From Actinoplanes cyaneus (lineage in GTDB: Bacteria > Actinomycetota > Actinomycetes > Mycobacteriales > Micromonosporaceae): a stretch of DNA of 64,000 nt. The stretch lies in the NCBI RefSeq assembly GCF_016862095.1, contig NZ_BOMH01000059.1, positions 1 to 64,000 on the forward strand. The letters run 5' to 3'. A program made the translations under genes and the position numbers. A model generated the notes under the pieces. It made no database searches, had not been told where the DNA came from, and saw nothing but the letters and a program-made list of their open reading frames with translations. Positions 8,496 through 22,756 of the stretch are shown here, in pieces; positions within the stretch are counted from its first letter, which is position 1, and each line of letters opens with the position of its first letter.

Positions 8496-9515
8496 ATGAG
8501 CACCGGTACGCGGGGGGAAATGAACGAGTGGCCGGTGGTCGAGGTTCACCTCGACGACCTGGTCATGGCGGAGTCGATCAGGCGCGACGGGGAGAGCCCG
8601 GAGCACATCGAGGTGCTGGCAGCTGTGCCCGACGACCTTCCGCCGATCATCGTGCACCGGGCCTCGATGCGGCCCATCGACGGGAATCACCGCATCAGGG
8701 CTGCGCGGCTGCGCGGCGCGACAACCATCACCGCACGCTTCTTCGAGGGCGACGACACCGAGGCCTTCATCCTGGCCGTCCAGCTCAACGTGTTGCACGG
8801 CCTGCCACTGAGCCTCGCGGACCGCAAGCGGGCCGCCGAGCGCATCGTGCTCTCTCACCCACAGTGGTCGGACCGCCGGGTGGCATCGTTGTCGGGCATC
8901 TCGCCGGGCACCGTGGCGGTGATCCGGCACGCGGCGGCCGGCCACGCGGGCGCCGCGGACAGCCGGATCGGGCAGGACGGCCGGGTCCGGCCGATCGACG
9001 CCAGCACCGGACGGAAACGTGCCCGGGAATTGCTGCTCCAGGACCCGACACTCTCGCTGCGGCAGGTTGCCAGACTGGCGACGATCTCGCCGGAAACCGT
9101 CCGCGACGTGCGCAATCGGCTGCGCCGGGAAGCGGACCCGAGAATGTCACCGGGCGGCGATCTGACCCAGCGGGACAGTGTGTCCGCGAGCCTGACGGCG
9201 CCGCCGAACAGCGAGGTGATCGTTCGCTCGCTCACCTCTGATCCGGCTCTGCGCACGAGCGAGGTCGGCCGGCAGGTGCTGCGGATGCTCATGCTGCACA
9301 ACACCGTCACCAGCGATTGGGACGGCATCGTGGCGAATGTCCCGCTGCACTGCAACGAGGTCGTGGCCGACCTGGCGCGCCAGCTGGCCACCCGGTGGGC
9401 GGACCTCGCCGGGCAGGCCGGCGCCGGGGCGATGCCAGCCGCCGGCGCCGGGACGATGCCGGCCGCCAGGGCCGGGACGATGCCGGCCGGCCGGTCCATG
9501 CCGCGTACCGCCTGA
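8496..9515 (+). CDS. StrR/Bbr-family pathway regulator (copy 1)
   Basis: This 339-residue transcriptional activator is of the StrR/NovG/Bbr type. The N-terminal ParB-like domain has the conserved VHRASMRPIDGNHRIRAA (about 53-70) and ADRKRAAERIVL. Two helix-turn-helix-like segments follow (WSDRRVASLSGISPGTV; LSLRQVARLATISPETV). Relatives activate antibiotic clusters by binding GTCCAA-type palindromes. The C-terminus ends in three 8-residue repeats (AGAG[AT]MPA type, 9417-9488). ATG 8496 fits best; ATG 8520 has its purine stretch too close. A second copy lies at 11551. Confidence 0.9.
   Translation: MSTGTRGEMNEWPVVEVHLDDLVMAESIRRDGESPEHIEVLAAVPDDLPPIIVHRASMRPIDGNHRIRAARLRGATTITARFFEGDDTEAFILAVQLNVLHGLPLSLADRKRAAERIVLSHPQWSDRRVASLSGISPGTVAVIRHAAAGHAGAADSRIGQDGRVRPIDASTGRKRARELLLQDPTLSLRQVARLATISPETVRDVRNRLRREADPRMSPGGDLTQRDSVSASLTAPPNSEVIVRSLTSDPALRTSEVGRQVLRMLMLHNTVTSDWDGIVANVPLHCNEVVADLARQLATRWADLAGQAGAGAMPAAGAGTMPAARAGTMPAGRSMPRTA
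9417..9488 (+). repeat. Three 24-bp in-frame repeats at the C-terminus of StrR-like copy 1
   Basis: Units of 24 bp encode AGAGAMPA, AGAGTMPA and ARAGTMPA. They keep the frame and form a low-complexity tail after the folded domain. Confidence 0.8.
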
Positions 9516-9540
9516 GGTGGCCCGCCGGCGACCGGTGCCC

Positions 9541-9701
9541 CGGTCGTCGGCGGTGCTGGGCCGGGATCGTCGGCTGTGCTGCGCCGGGACTATCAGTTGT
9601 GCTGGGCCGGGGTCGTCGGCCGTGCTGGGCCGGGTTCTTGGACCGTGCTGGATCAGAATCGTCGGCCGTGCTGGATCAGGATCGTCGGCCGTGCTGAGCG
9701 G
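9541..9701. repeat. Seven tandem 23-bp repeats
   Basis: Seven direct, contiguous units start at 9541, 9564, 9587, 9610, 9633, 9656 and 9679. The consensus is close to GGATCGTCGGCCGTGCTGG plus four bases. Units 4, 6 and 7 are the most alike; unit 5 is the most diverged. The period is not a multiple of three, so the array is not protein-coding. It begins 25 bases after the StrR-like stop and ends 112 bases before the DAHP synthase start. There are no spacers, so it is not CRISPR. Confidence 0.88.
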
Positions 9702-9813
9702 GTGAGGACATCGAAGCCCTCCGCCCGACGCGGGCCCAGCAATGGCTTTCGCGATACATCAGTGCTGCGACGGCGGCCAGGCGAAGTCCGGCCGTCGTCC
9801 GGCGAGAGGAGAA

Positions 9814-10875
9814 ATGATCATGGTTGTCGTGATGGCGCCCGAGGCCACCAACGCCGACGTGCAAGCGGTCGTCGACCTGGTGCGCTCGGCCGGGGGTACG
9901 GCGTTCGTCAGTCGCGGGGTGTCGCGGACGGTGGTGGGCCTGGTCGGCGACGTCGCCGACTTCGACGCTCTCAACCTGGGTGGCCTGGCCGGTGTGCTGC
10001 GGGTGATCCGGGTGTCGGCGCCGTACAAGCTGGTCAGTCGCGAGCATCATCCGGACCGGTCGGTGATCCGGGTCGGCGGCGTGCCGATCGGGCCCGACAC
10101 GCTGACGATCATCGCCGGGCCGTGCGCGGTGGAGTCGGCCGAGCAGACCCTGCGGGCCGCGTGGATGGCCAAGGCGGCCGGCGCCGCGCTGCTGCGCGGC
10201 GGTGCGTTCAAGCCGCGCACCTCGCCGTACTCCTATCAGGGACTGGGTGAGGAGGGGTTGCGCATCCTGGCTGGGGTCCGGGCCGAGACGGGCATGCCGG
10301 TCGTCACCGAGGTGATCGACCCCGGCCACGTCGACCTGGTGGCCTCCTACGCCGACATGCTCCAGGTGGGCGCCCGGAACATGCAGAACTTCGCGCTTCT
10401 GCAGGCGGTCGGTTCGGCCGGCCGGCCGGTGCTGCTCAAGCGCGGGTTCAGCGCCACCGTCGAAGAATGGCTCAGTGCCGCGGAATACATCGCGCAGCGC
10501 GGAAACCTCGACATCGTCCTCTGCGAGCGCGGCATTCGTACGTTCGAAAACGCGACACGTAACACCCTCGACATCAGCGCGGTGCCGGTTGCTCAGCGAC
10601 TGTCCCATTTGCCGGTCATTGTCGATCCGTCGCATTCCGGTGGCCGTCGTGATCTGGTGCTGCCGTTGACCCGTGCGGCGATCGCGGTCGGCGCGGACGG
10701 TCTGATCATCGACGTCCATCCAGAACCGACGGCCGCGCGGTGCGACGGTGACCAGGCGCTCGTCGACGCGGACATCCGGCAGTTGGCCGAGGTGGCCTCG
10801 GTGCTGCCGCCGGTGATGGGGCGAACGCTGGCAATGTCGCCGGACCGGTCCGAGACGGTTGCCGCCCACCCCTGA
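9814..10875 (+). CDS. 3-Deoxy-7-phosphoheptulonate (DAHP) synthase, type I-beta
   Basis: This 353-residue enzyme condenses phosphoenolpyruvate with erythrose 4-phosphate, the first step of the shikimate pathway. It has an N-terminal ferredoxin-like regulatory domain (1-75) and a barrel with the signature AGPCAVES (101-108), followed by LLRGGAFKPRTSPY, MLQVGARNMQNF and VDPSHSGG. ATG 9814 has GAGAGGAG at 9804-9811; the longer reading from 9742 is unlikely. A cluster-borne copy is typical of glycopeptide pathways, where it raises supply of chorismate for Hpg and related residues. It lies between the two StrR-like genes. Confidence 0.93.
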   Translation: MIMVVVMAPEATNADVQAVVDLVRSAGGTAFVSRGVSRTVVGLVGDVADFDALNLGGLAGVLRVIRVSAPYKLVSREHHPDRSVIRVGGVPIGPDTLTIIAGPCAVESAEQTLRAAWMAKAAGAALLRGGAFKPRTSPYSYQGLGEEGLRILAGVRAETGMPVVTEVIDPGHVDLVASYADMLQVGARNMQNFALLQAVGSAGRPVLLKRGFSATVEEWLSAAEYIAQRGNLDIVLCERGIRTFENATRNTLDISAVPVAQRLSHLPVIVDPSHSGGRRDLVLPLTRAAIAVGADGLIIDVHPEPTAARCDGDQALVDADIRQLAEVASVLPPVMGRTLAMSPDRSETVAAHP

Positions 10876-11550
10876 CCCGGAGCGGTCCTGTTCCTTCTCG
10901 GTCAACCCTTATCAATTGGCGAGCGTGATTCAATCACGGCGAATCGTCCGGTCCGTAACAATTTCGAGACGGTCGTTACATTCCCCGTGCGGCAGGTTGG
11001 ACGGGGTGTCGGATCCAATCCGGCGATGTTAGTTTCACATTGCCGCGGATGAGTCTTCCGGGCAATCCTTCAGTGTTCGTCAAGTGGCCGGCCGTGAGGT
11101 CCTGATTTCCATTGGCGGCTCGTGCCCGATTCGTTTTCCCGCGCCTCGATCCGCATCGCCGGAGATGAGCGCGCCGCCCGTCCATTCCCTACGCAAGCCC
11201 CGTCCCAGTCCGCACCCTTCCGGCCGGCCGAGACCGAATGCCCGGCGGCCACTCCTCGACGTTTCGCCGCCGGCCACGGCCGGCGGAGCTTGCCTGTTTC
11301 GTTCATCGGCTGTACCGGCACATCCCGGTGCCGAGAGCGAACCGGACCGATCTGCCTCCGACCGGTGGCGCCTGCGCCCGCCCGAGTCGACGACCGTGAT
11401 CGGTACCGGCGGAGCCTGCGGCGTGACCCGCCGGCCGGACCTCCGCGGCCAGCGGCCGAGCGCAGCGGGACTGGAGGGCACTCTGCCTGGCACGTTGCCG
11501 GTCATCAAGGCGGATCCGGCCACGCGTGCCACGAGCTTTGAGGAGCTGCA
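10876..11550 (+). promoter_or_regulatory. Non-coding region with three dyads upstream of StrR-like copy 2
   Basis: No gene is supported in these 675 bases. Three inverted repeats stand close together: CGTGATT-c-AATCACG (10924-10938), GTAAC-N15-GTTAC (10955-10979) and TTGGA-N12-TCCAA (10997-11018). The last includes the StrR/Bbr half-site TTGGAC. The remainder (11020-11540) shows no feature I recognise. The dyads may be operators controlling the second regulator. Confidence 0.45.
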
Positions 11551-12612
11551 TTGGCACCGGAGGAAGAAGAGATCAATCGTCAGCCCGTCGTCCAGGTGCG
11601 CGTCGACTCGCTGAAGCTGGGTGACTCGCCGCGGCTCGCCGGCGAGAACGCGGAGCACGTCGAGGCGATATCGGCTGCCGACGGGGTGCTGCCCCCGATC
11701 GTCGTACACCGCTCGTCGATGCGGGTGATCGATGGAGCACATCGCGTCCGGGCTGCCCGACGCCGTGGTGAGGAGTCGATCGCGGCCCGGTTCTTCGACG
11801 GTTCCGAAGACGACGCCTTCGTGCTGTCGGTCTGGTTGAACATCGCACACGGACTGCCGCTCGCCCTGGCCGACCGCAAGCGGGCGGCCGCCCGGATCGT
11901 CACGTCCCACCCGCAGTGGTCGGACCGCCGGGTCGCCTCGGTGACCGGCATCTCGCCGGCGACGGTCGCCGACATCCGCAAACGGACCGGCGGTGCCGAG
12001 CCGGCCACCGTCCGGATCGGCCAGGACGGCCGGGTCCGGCCGCTCGACGGCAGCGCCGGGCGCCGGCTGGCCGGCTGGCTGATGCAGCAGAACCCGCAGA
12101 TGTCGCTGCGCCAGGTGGCGCGAGCCGCGGAGATCTCGCCGGAGACCGCCCGTGACGTACGCAACCGGCTGCACAGTGGCGAGGATCTGGTGCCCGCCGG
12201 GCGGACGCGGGGGCGCTCGGACGGCACCACACGGACCGGCACCACACGGACCGGCACCACCCGGGCCGGCACCACACAGGCCGGTGGGGAGACCGGCAAG
12301 CCGATGCGCTCGATGAGCATCGTCGTCGCCGACCCGCGATCCGCCGGCTCCCGATCCGCCGAGCCCCGGTCCGACCGGGCCGCCATCGTCAACCGGCTCA
12401 TGACCGACCCCGCGCTGCGCTACACCGAGACGGGCCGCAACCTGCTGCGCCTGCTGTCCCTGCACACCCACTGGACCGAGGACTGGGAAACGATCGTCAA
12501 CAGCGTTCCGCCGCACTGCCGGGGCGTCATGGCGGACCTGGCCCGGCAGTTCGCCGTGCTCTGGTCCGATCTCGCGACACGGGCCGAGCAGAACCCCGCG
12601 GCCACCGGCTGA
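11551..12612 (+). CDS. StrR/Bbr-family pathway regulator (copy 2)
   Basis: This 353-residue paralogue of the gene at 8496 shares the order ParB-like domain (VHRSSMRVIDGAHRVRAA), ADRKRAAARIV, and the two helix-turn-helix-like segments WSDRRVASVTGISPATV and MSLRQVARAAEISPETA, plus a related C-terminal domain. The start is TTG 11551 with GAGGAG at 11540-11545; no good ATG precedes the domain. A Thr/Gly-rich insert of four 15-bp units (12223-12282) separates the DNA-binding part from the C-terminal domain. The next gene is preceded by a perfect GTCCAA-N17-TTGGAC site that either copy could bind. Confidence 0.9.
   Translation: MAPEEEEINRQPVVQVRVDSLKLGDSPRLAGENAEHVEAISAADGVLPPIVVHRSSMRVIDGAHRVRAARRRGEESIAARFFDGSEDDAFVLSVWLNIAHGLPLALADRKRAAARIVTSHPQWSDRRVASVTGISPATVADIRKRTGGAEPATVRIGQDGRVRPLDGSAGRRLAGWLMQQNPQMSLRQVARAAEISPETARDVRNRLHSGEDLVPAGRTRGRSDGTTRTGTTRTGTTRAGTTQAGGETGKPMRSMSIVVADPRSAGSRSAEPRSDRAAIVNRLMTDPALRYTETGRNLLRLLSLHTHWTEDWETIVNSVPPHCRGVMADLARQFAVLWSDLATRAEQNPAATG
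12223..12282 (+). repeat. Four 15-bp in-frame repeats in StrR-like copy 2
   Basis: Units at 12223, 12238, 12253 and 12268 (ggcaccacacggacc type) encode GTTRT, GTTRT, GTTRA and GTTQA. They form a linker between the helix-turn-helix region and the C-terminal domain. Confidence 0.85.
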
Positions 12613-12630
12613 GCCGTACCCGCCGTCGCT

Positions 12631-12659
12631 GTCCAAGTACTGGAATCACGCGGTTGGAC
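12631..12659 (+). promoter_or_regulatory. StrR/Bbr-type operator GTCCAA-N17-TTGGAC
   Basis: Perfect six-base inverted half-sites lie at 12631-12636 and 12654-12659, 17 bases apart and about 50 bases before the downstream start. This agrees with the GTCCAA-N17-TTGGAC consensus I recall for the balhimycin regulator Bbr. It is the best match found by eye in the window. Confidence 0.75.
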
Positions 12660-12707
12660 GTCCGCCGTGATCGCGGCCGTTCAGCCCGCCGCCAAGGAGG
12701 CTCGACA

Positions 12708-13778
12708 ATGGATATCCGAACGATCGATCACCTCGAGATCTACGCCCAGGACGCCGAGGAGGCGGCCGCCCGGTTCTGCGCCGGGTACGGCTTCACCGTT
12801 CTGGGCCGCGGAGGCCCGGCGACCGGCCTGCCGGACTGCACGTCGGTGCTGCTCCGCCAACACGAGATCACGCTGGTGGTGACCTCACCGCTGAGCGCCG
12901 CGCACCGGGCGCACGACTACCTGCTGCAGCACGGCGAGGGCGTCTCCGTGGTCGGCCTCGCCGTCGGTGACGCGTCCGCCGCTTTCGCCGAGGCGGTCGG
13001 GCGGGGTGCCACCCCGCTCGCACCTCCGCAGGTGCTCGACGGCGTCACGTTCGCCTCGGTCGACGGCTTCGGCGACGTGGAGCACCGGTTCGTCTCCCGC
13101 CGGGACCCGGCCGGCCTGTTCGCGCCCGGCATCATCGCCGAGTATCCCGGCGTGGACACGGCGACCGGGCTGCTCCGCGACGTCGACCACCTGGCCGTGT
13201 GCGTGCCCGCCGGCGACCTCGATCCCCTGACGTCCCGCCTCGGCCGGATCTTCGAGCTGGACCAGACGTTCGAGGAGCGGATCGTCGTCGGCACCCAGGC
13301 GATGGAGTCCAAGGTGGTGCAGAGCCGGTCCGGCGGGGTCACCTTCACGATCATCGAACCCGACACCGAGCGGGCGCCCGGGCAGATCGACACGTTCATC
13401 CGCGACCACGACGGGGTGGGCGTACAGCATGTGGCGTTCCGTACCGACGACATCGTGGCCGGGGTCGGCTTCAGCGCTCAGCGGGGGGTTCCGTTCCTCA
13501 CCACGCCCGCCTCGTACTACGACGCGCTGCCGGCGCGTCTCGGCGAGGTCGGGGTGCCGGTGCAGTTGCTGCGGGCCTTCAGCATCCTGGCCGACCGCGA
13601 CTACGCCGGGGTGATGCTGCAGATCTTCACGGCGTCCACGCACCCGCGGCGCACCCTGTTCTACGAGCTGATCGAGCGACGCGGCGCCCGCACCTTCGGC
13701 AGCAACAACATCAAGGCCCTGTACGAGGCGGTGGAGCGCGAGCGGGTCAGCGAGCCGGCCGCGGTCCCCGGCGCCTAG
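12708..13778 (+). CDS. 4-Hydroxymandelate synthase-like dioxygenase (copy 1)
   Basis: This 356-residue Fe(II) enzyme of the HPPD/HmaS family turns 4-hydroxyphenylpyruvate into 4-hydroxymandelate if it is a true HmaS. The metal ligands are visible in DVDHLAVCV (His), GVQHVAF (His) and LFYELIER (Glu). The core AMESKVVQSRSGGVTFTIIEPD follows the HmaS pattern rather than the HPPD pattern (which has a P-I-N-E-P core). ATG 12708 has AAGGAGG upstream. A second HmaS-like gene lies at 14948 on the other strand. This copy looks closer to the HmaS of calcium-dependent antibiotic clusters, the other to that of glycopeptide clusters (from memory of the families). HPPD activity is not excluded. Confidence 0.8.
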   Translation: MDIRTIDHLEIYAQDAEEAAARFCAGYGFTVLGRGGPATGLPDCTSVLLRQHEITLVVTSPLSAAHRAHDYLLQHGEGVSVVGLAVGDASAAFAEAVGRGATPLAPPQVLDGVTFASVDGFGDVEHRFVSRRDPAGLFAPGIIAEYPGVDTATGLLRDVDHLAVCVPAGDLDPLTSRLGRIFELDQTFEERIVVGTQAMESKVVQSRSGGVTFTIIEPDTERAPGQIDTFIRDHDGVGVQHVAFRTDDIVAGVGFSAQRGVPFLTTPASYYDALPARLGEVGVPVQLLRAFSILADRDYAGVMLQIFTASTHPRRTLFYELIERRGARTFGSNNIKALYEAVERERVSEPAAVPGA

Positions 13779-13789
13779 CCCGGAACAGC

Positions 13790-13824
13790 ACGGAGGCCGG
13801 ACCCCGGTGGGGCCCGGCCTCCGT
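13790..13824. terminator. Bidirectional hairpin between hmaS-like copy 1 and hmo
   Basis: ACGGAGGCCGG (13790-13800) pairs with 13814-13824, and CCCC/GGGG extend the stem inside. It lies between two converging genes and can serve both. Confidence 0.8.
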
Positions 13825-13836
13825 CGTCTCATCAGG

Positions 13837-20252
<6,416 letters not shown>

Positions 20253-20353
20253 TCGACTGCCGACGACTTGGGCCCCGCTCTCCGCGGAGAGTGCGGCGCC
20301 CCGTGCCGGACGCCGAGCTGCCATCCGCCTGACGCTCGCGGATGTCCGGCGTG

Positions 20354-20392
20354 CGCCGGCCGGGCCGTTCCCCCGAGCGGGCCCGGCCGGCG
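20354..20392. terminator. GC-rich hairpin after the dpg operon
   Basis: A 13-bp stem (CGCCGGCCGGGCC at 20354-20366, complement at 20380-20392) with a 13-base loop lies between dpgD and hpgT. It suggests that hpgT is transcribed separately. Confidence 0.6.
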
Positions 20393-20427
20393 TGCTCTCT
20401 GCGATTCCGGCCGCCGGTGGCGAGCAG

Positions 20428-20433
20428 TTGGAC
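20428..20433 (+). promoter_or_regulatory. StrR/Bbr half-site before hpgT
   Basis: TTGGAC stands 83 bases before the hpgT start. The matching left half at the 17-base spacing is TTCCGG, only three of six bases, so this is at best a weak site. Confidence 0.35.
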
Positions 20434-20515
20434 ACATTGGCCCGGGTCGGTGACCGTGCCATCATGAATACGCTGAAATGCCGCTGGGCGTGACGATTCT
20501 GAATAGGGGTGCCCG

Positions 20516-21793
20516 ATGCTCCGGAAAACCGATCTGCACGCCAGTCTCGCCGATCCCGTGCTGGACACGATGACGTTCCTCAACGAAATCACGATGCGTT
20601 ATCCGGATGCCGTCTCCTTCGCGCCGGGGCGGCCTTACGACGGTTTCTTCGACACCGAGGAGATCTTCGCGCACATCCGGCGCTATCTCGACCACCTGGC
20701 CGAGGCGGGCCGGTCCCCGGAGCAGATCCGCACCGCGATGTACCAATACGGCACCACCGCCGGGCAGATCCGCGAACTGATCGCCGAATCGTTGCGCATC
20801 GACGAGAACATCGACGTCCCCGCCGCCTCCGTCGTCGTCACGGTGGGCGCCCAGGAGGGGATGCTGCTGGTGCTCCGCGCCCTGATCCGCGGGCCGGAGG
20901 ACGTCGCGCTGGTGGCCAGCCCCTGCTATGTCGGGGTGACCGGGGTCGCGCGACTGCTCGACATCGAGATGAGCGCGGTCGAGGAACCGCCGGGCGGTTT
21001 CACCGGCACCGTCCTGGAGGAGGCGATCCTCGCCGAGCAGGCTCGGGGCCGCCGGCCGCGGGTCTTCTACATCGTGCCGGACCACTCGAATCCGTCCGGC
21101 ACGAGCGTCGGCACCCAGGCACGCGCCGAACTGCTCGCGGTTGCCGGGCGGCACGGCGTACTGATCCTGGAGGACAGCCCGTACCGGCTGGTCAGCCCGG
21201 TCGCTCCGGAACCGACCCTGAAGTCGCTGGACGACGCCGGGGTGGTGGTGCACCTCGGGTCGTACTCGAAGACGATCTTCCCCGGCGCGCGGGTCGGCTA
21301 CGTCGTCGCGGATCAGCGCGTCGACGGCGGCGGCCTGCTCGCCGAGGAGCTCTCGAAGATCAAGAGCATGGTCACTGTCAACACCTCCTCGCTCAGTCAG
21401 GCGGTGGTGGCCGGCGCCCTGCTGTCGGCCGGCGGGCGGGTCTCCGAGCTGAACGCCAAGCCGGCGAGCTACTACGGGGAAGCCATGCAGGCCACCCTCC
21501 ACGAACTCGACCGGCAGCTGCCACGGCAACGCCGGGACAGGCTCGGGGTGCGGTGGAATACCCCGGTCGGTGGTTTCTTCCTGACCCTGCAGGTCGGGTT
21601 CCGTGCCGACGAGGCGGCGCTCACGCGTTCCGCCAGGGACTTCGGCGTGCTGTGGACGCCGATGCGGTACTTCCATCCGGCCGGCGGAGGTGACCGGGCA
21701 CTGCGCCTCTCGATCAGCTATCTGACCCCGGAGGAGATCGTCGAGGGGGTCGCGCGGCTCGCGGCCTTCATCGCCGCCGAGACGGCAGGGTGA
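20516..21793 (+). CDS. hpgT: Hpg/Dpg aminotransferase
   Basis: This 425-residue class I/II pyridoxal-phosphate aminotransferase is of the HpgT type. It converts hydroxyphenylglyoxylate and dihydroxyphenylglyoxylate to Hpg and Dpg, commonly with tyrosine as donor. The cofactor Lys is K252 in SYSKTIFPGARVGY. Other family motifs are YQYGTTAG, VTVGAQEGMLLVLRAL, PDHSNPSG and EDSPYRLV. ATG 20516 has AGGGGT upstream. It completes both amino acid routes encoded here. Confidence 0.94.
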   Translation: MLRKTDLHASLADPVLDTMTFLNEITMRYPDAVSFAPGRPYDGFFDTEEIFAHIRRYLDHLAEAGRSPEQIRTAMYQYGTTAGQIRELIAESLRIDENIDVPAASVVVTVGAQEGMLLVLRALIRGPEDVALVASPCYVGVTGVARLLDIEMSAVEEPPGGFTGTVLEEAILAEQARGRRPRVFYIVPDHSNPSGTSVGTQARAELLAVAGRHGVLILEDSPYRLVSPVAPEPTLKSLDDAGVVVHLGSYSKTIFPGARVGYVVADQRVDGGGLLAEELSKIKSMVTVNTSSLSQAVVAGALLSAGGRVSELNAKPASYYGEAMQATLHELDRQLPRQRRDRLGVRWNTPVGGFFLTLQVGFRADEAALTRSARDFGVLWTPMRYFHPAGGGDRALRLSISYLTPEEIVEGVARLAAFIAAETAG

Positions 21794-21896
21794 CACCGCC
21801 ATCGCGGCCGTCGTCGTGGTGACGGCCGGGGTGACGCGGCCATCGCGGCTGTTGCCGCTGTGACGGCAGGGGGACGCGGGCGAGGAGGGATGATCG

Positions 21897-22304
21897 ATGT
21901 TGCGGGCTATCCGCGGCGCGACGCAGCTGGAGGCCGACGATCGGGACCTCGTCCTGGAAGCCACGATCGAACTCGTCAACGAGGTGGTCGCCAGGAACGG
22001 GCTGATGCCCGACGACGTGGTCAGCGTCATCTTCACGAGCACCCCGGATCTCACTGCCGCGTTCCCCGCGGCGGCGGCGCGCAAGATCGGGTTCGGCGAC
22101 GTGCCGCTGCTGTGCGCCACCGAGATCGATGTACCGGGCGCGCTGCCGCGGGTCGTCCGCATGCTCGCGCACGTCGAGACCGACCTGCGGCGTGACCAGA
22201 TCCGGCACATCTATCTGCGGGGAGCCGTCGCCCTGCGGCCCGACCTCGGGCTGGACAGCGGCCCTGACCCCGCCCTGGGCGTTGTCGGGCCGGCCGGGAG
22301 GTGA
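21897..22304 (+). CDS. Chorismate mutase, AroH type
   Basis: This 135-residue AroH-class chorismate mutase opens with LRAIRGATQLEADDRD and contains VSVIFTSTPDLTAAFPAAAARKIGF and IRHIYLRGAVALRPDL, all family features. It turns chorismate into prephenate, the route to 4-hydroxyphenylpyruvate and so to Hpg and Tyr. GAGGAGGG at 21882-21889 precedes ATG 21897. A prephenate dehydrogenase is not seen in the window. This is probably the last gene of the peptide cluster. Confidence 0.9.
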   Translation: MLRAIRGATQLEADDRDLVLEATIELVNEVVARNGLMPDDVVSVIFTSTPDLTAAFPAAAARKIGFGDVPLLCATEIDVPGALPRVVRMLAHVETDLRRDQIRHIYLRGAVALRPDLGLDSGPDPALGVVGPAGR

Positions 22305-22309
22305 GGTCG

Positions 22310-22678
22310 TCAGTCGTCGATGCGGTGCGAGACGTGGTAGTGGGCGATCTTCCCGCCACGGACGACGACGGTCAGGCTGACCGGGAGCGGCGGCCGGGAT
22401 TCGTCGGCGAAGCGGAACTCCGCGGCGATCCAGCCGAGCACCACGTCGTCGGCGAGCGGCCGGCTTCTCAGGATCCGGTAGTCGACGGTCATGCCCGGCG
22501 GCTGGGCGGCGTAGTAGGCGGCGACCCCGGGACGGCCCACGCTGTACGGGTGCAGGCCCTGGAAGACGGCGTCCTCGGTGAACAGTGCGGCGACCCGGTC
22601 GTGATCGTGCTCGGCGATCGCCTGCTGCCAGGCGTCGAGCACGTCGCGCAGAACCGGCTCGAAGGAAGTATTCGTCAT
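22310..22678 (-). CDS. SnoaL/NTF2-like protein
   Basis: This 122-residue single-domain protein has the NTF2-like pattern AWQQAIAEHDHDRVAALFTEDAVFQG and a beta-rich end (VSLTVVVRGGKIAHYHVSHRID). Members are hydrolases, cyclases, isomerases or binding proteins, so no substrate can be named. ATG 22678 has GGAG six bases upstream. It follows the SDR gene in the same direction, perhaps as an operon, and converges on the chorismate mutase gene. Confidence 0.75.
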   Translation of the reverse strand: MTNTSFEPVLRDVLDAWQQAIAEHDHDRVAALFTEDAVFQGLHPYSVGRPGVAAYYAAQPPGMTVDYRILRSRPLADDVVLGWIAAEFRFADESRPPLPVSLTVVVRGGKIAHYHVSHRIDD

Positions 22679-22756
22679 CAGAAGCTCCAAACGAGGTTGA
22701 AGGTAACCACCGGACGGCCGGTGGGGCCGCGGCGGTCGCGCCGCGGCCCCGACGCC

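Noticed and set aside
7903-8499. 198-codon plus-strand frame before StrR-like copy 1
   Set aside because: It runs through a terminator hairpin and palindromes, has no ribosome site or recognisable domain, and overlaps the regulator start.
9541-9701. CRISPR-like array
   Set aside because: The 23-bp units are directly adjacent with no spacers, and no cas genes are present.
11084-11614. 176-codon frame upstream of StrR-like copy 2
   Set aside because: The Pro/Arg/Ser-rich translation with no pattern overlaps the regulator start in another frame.
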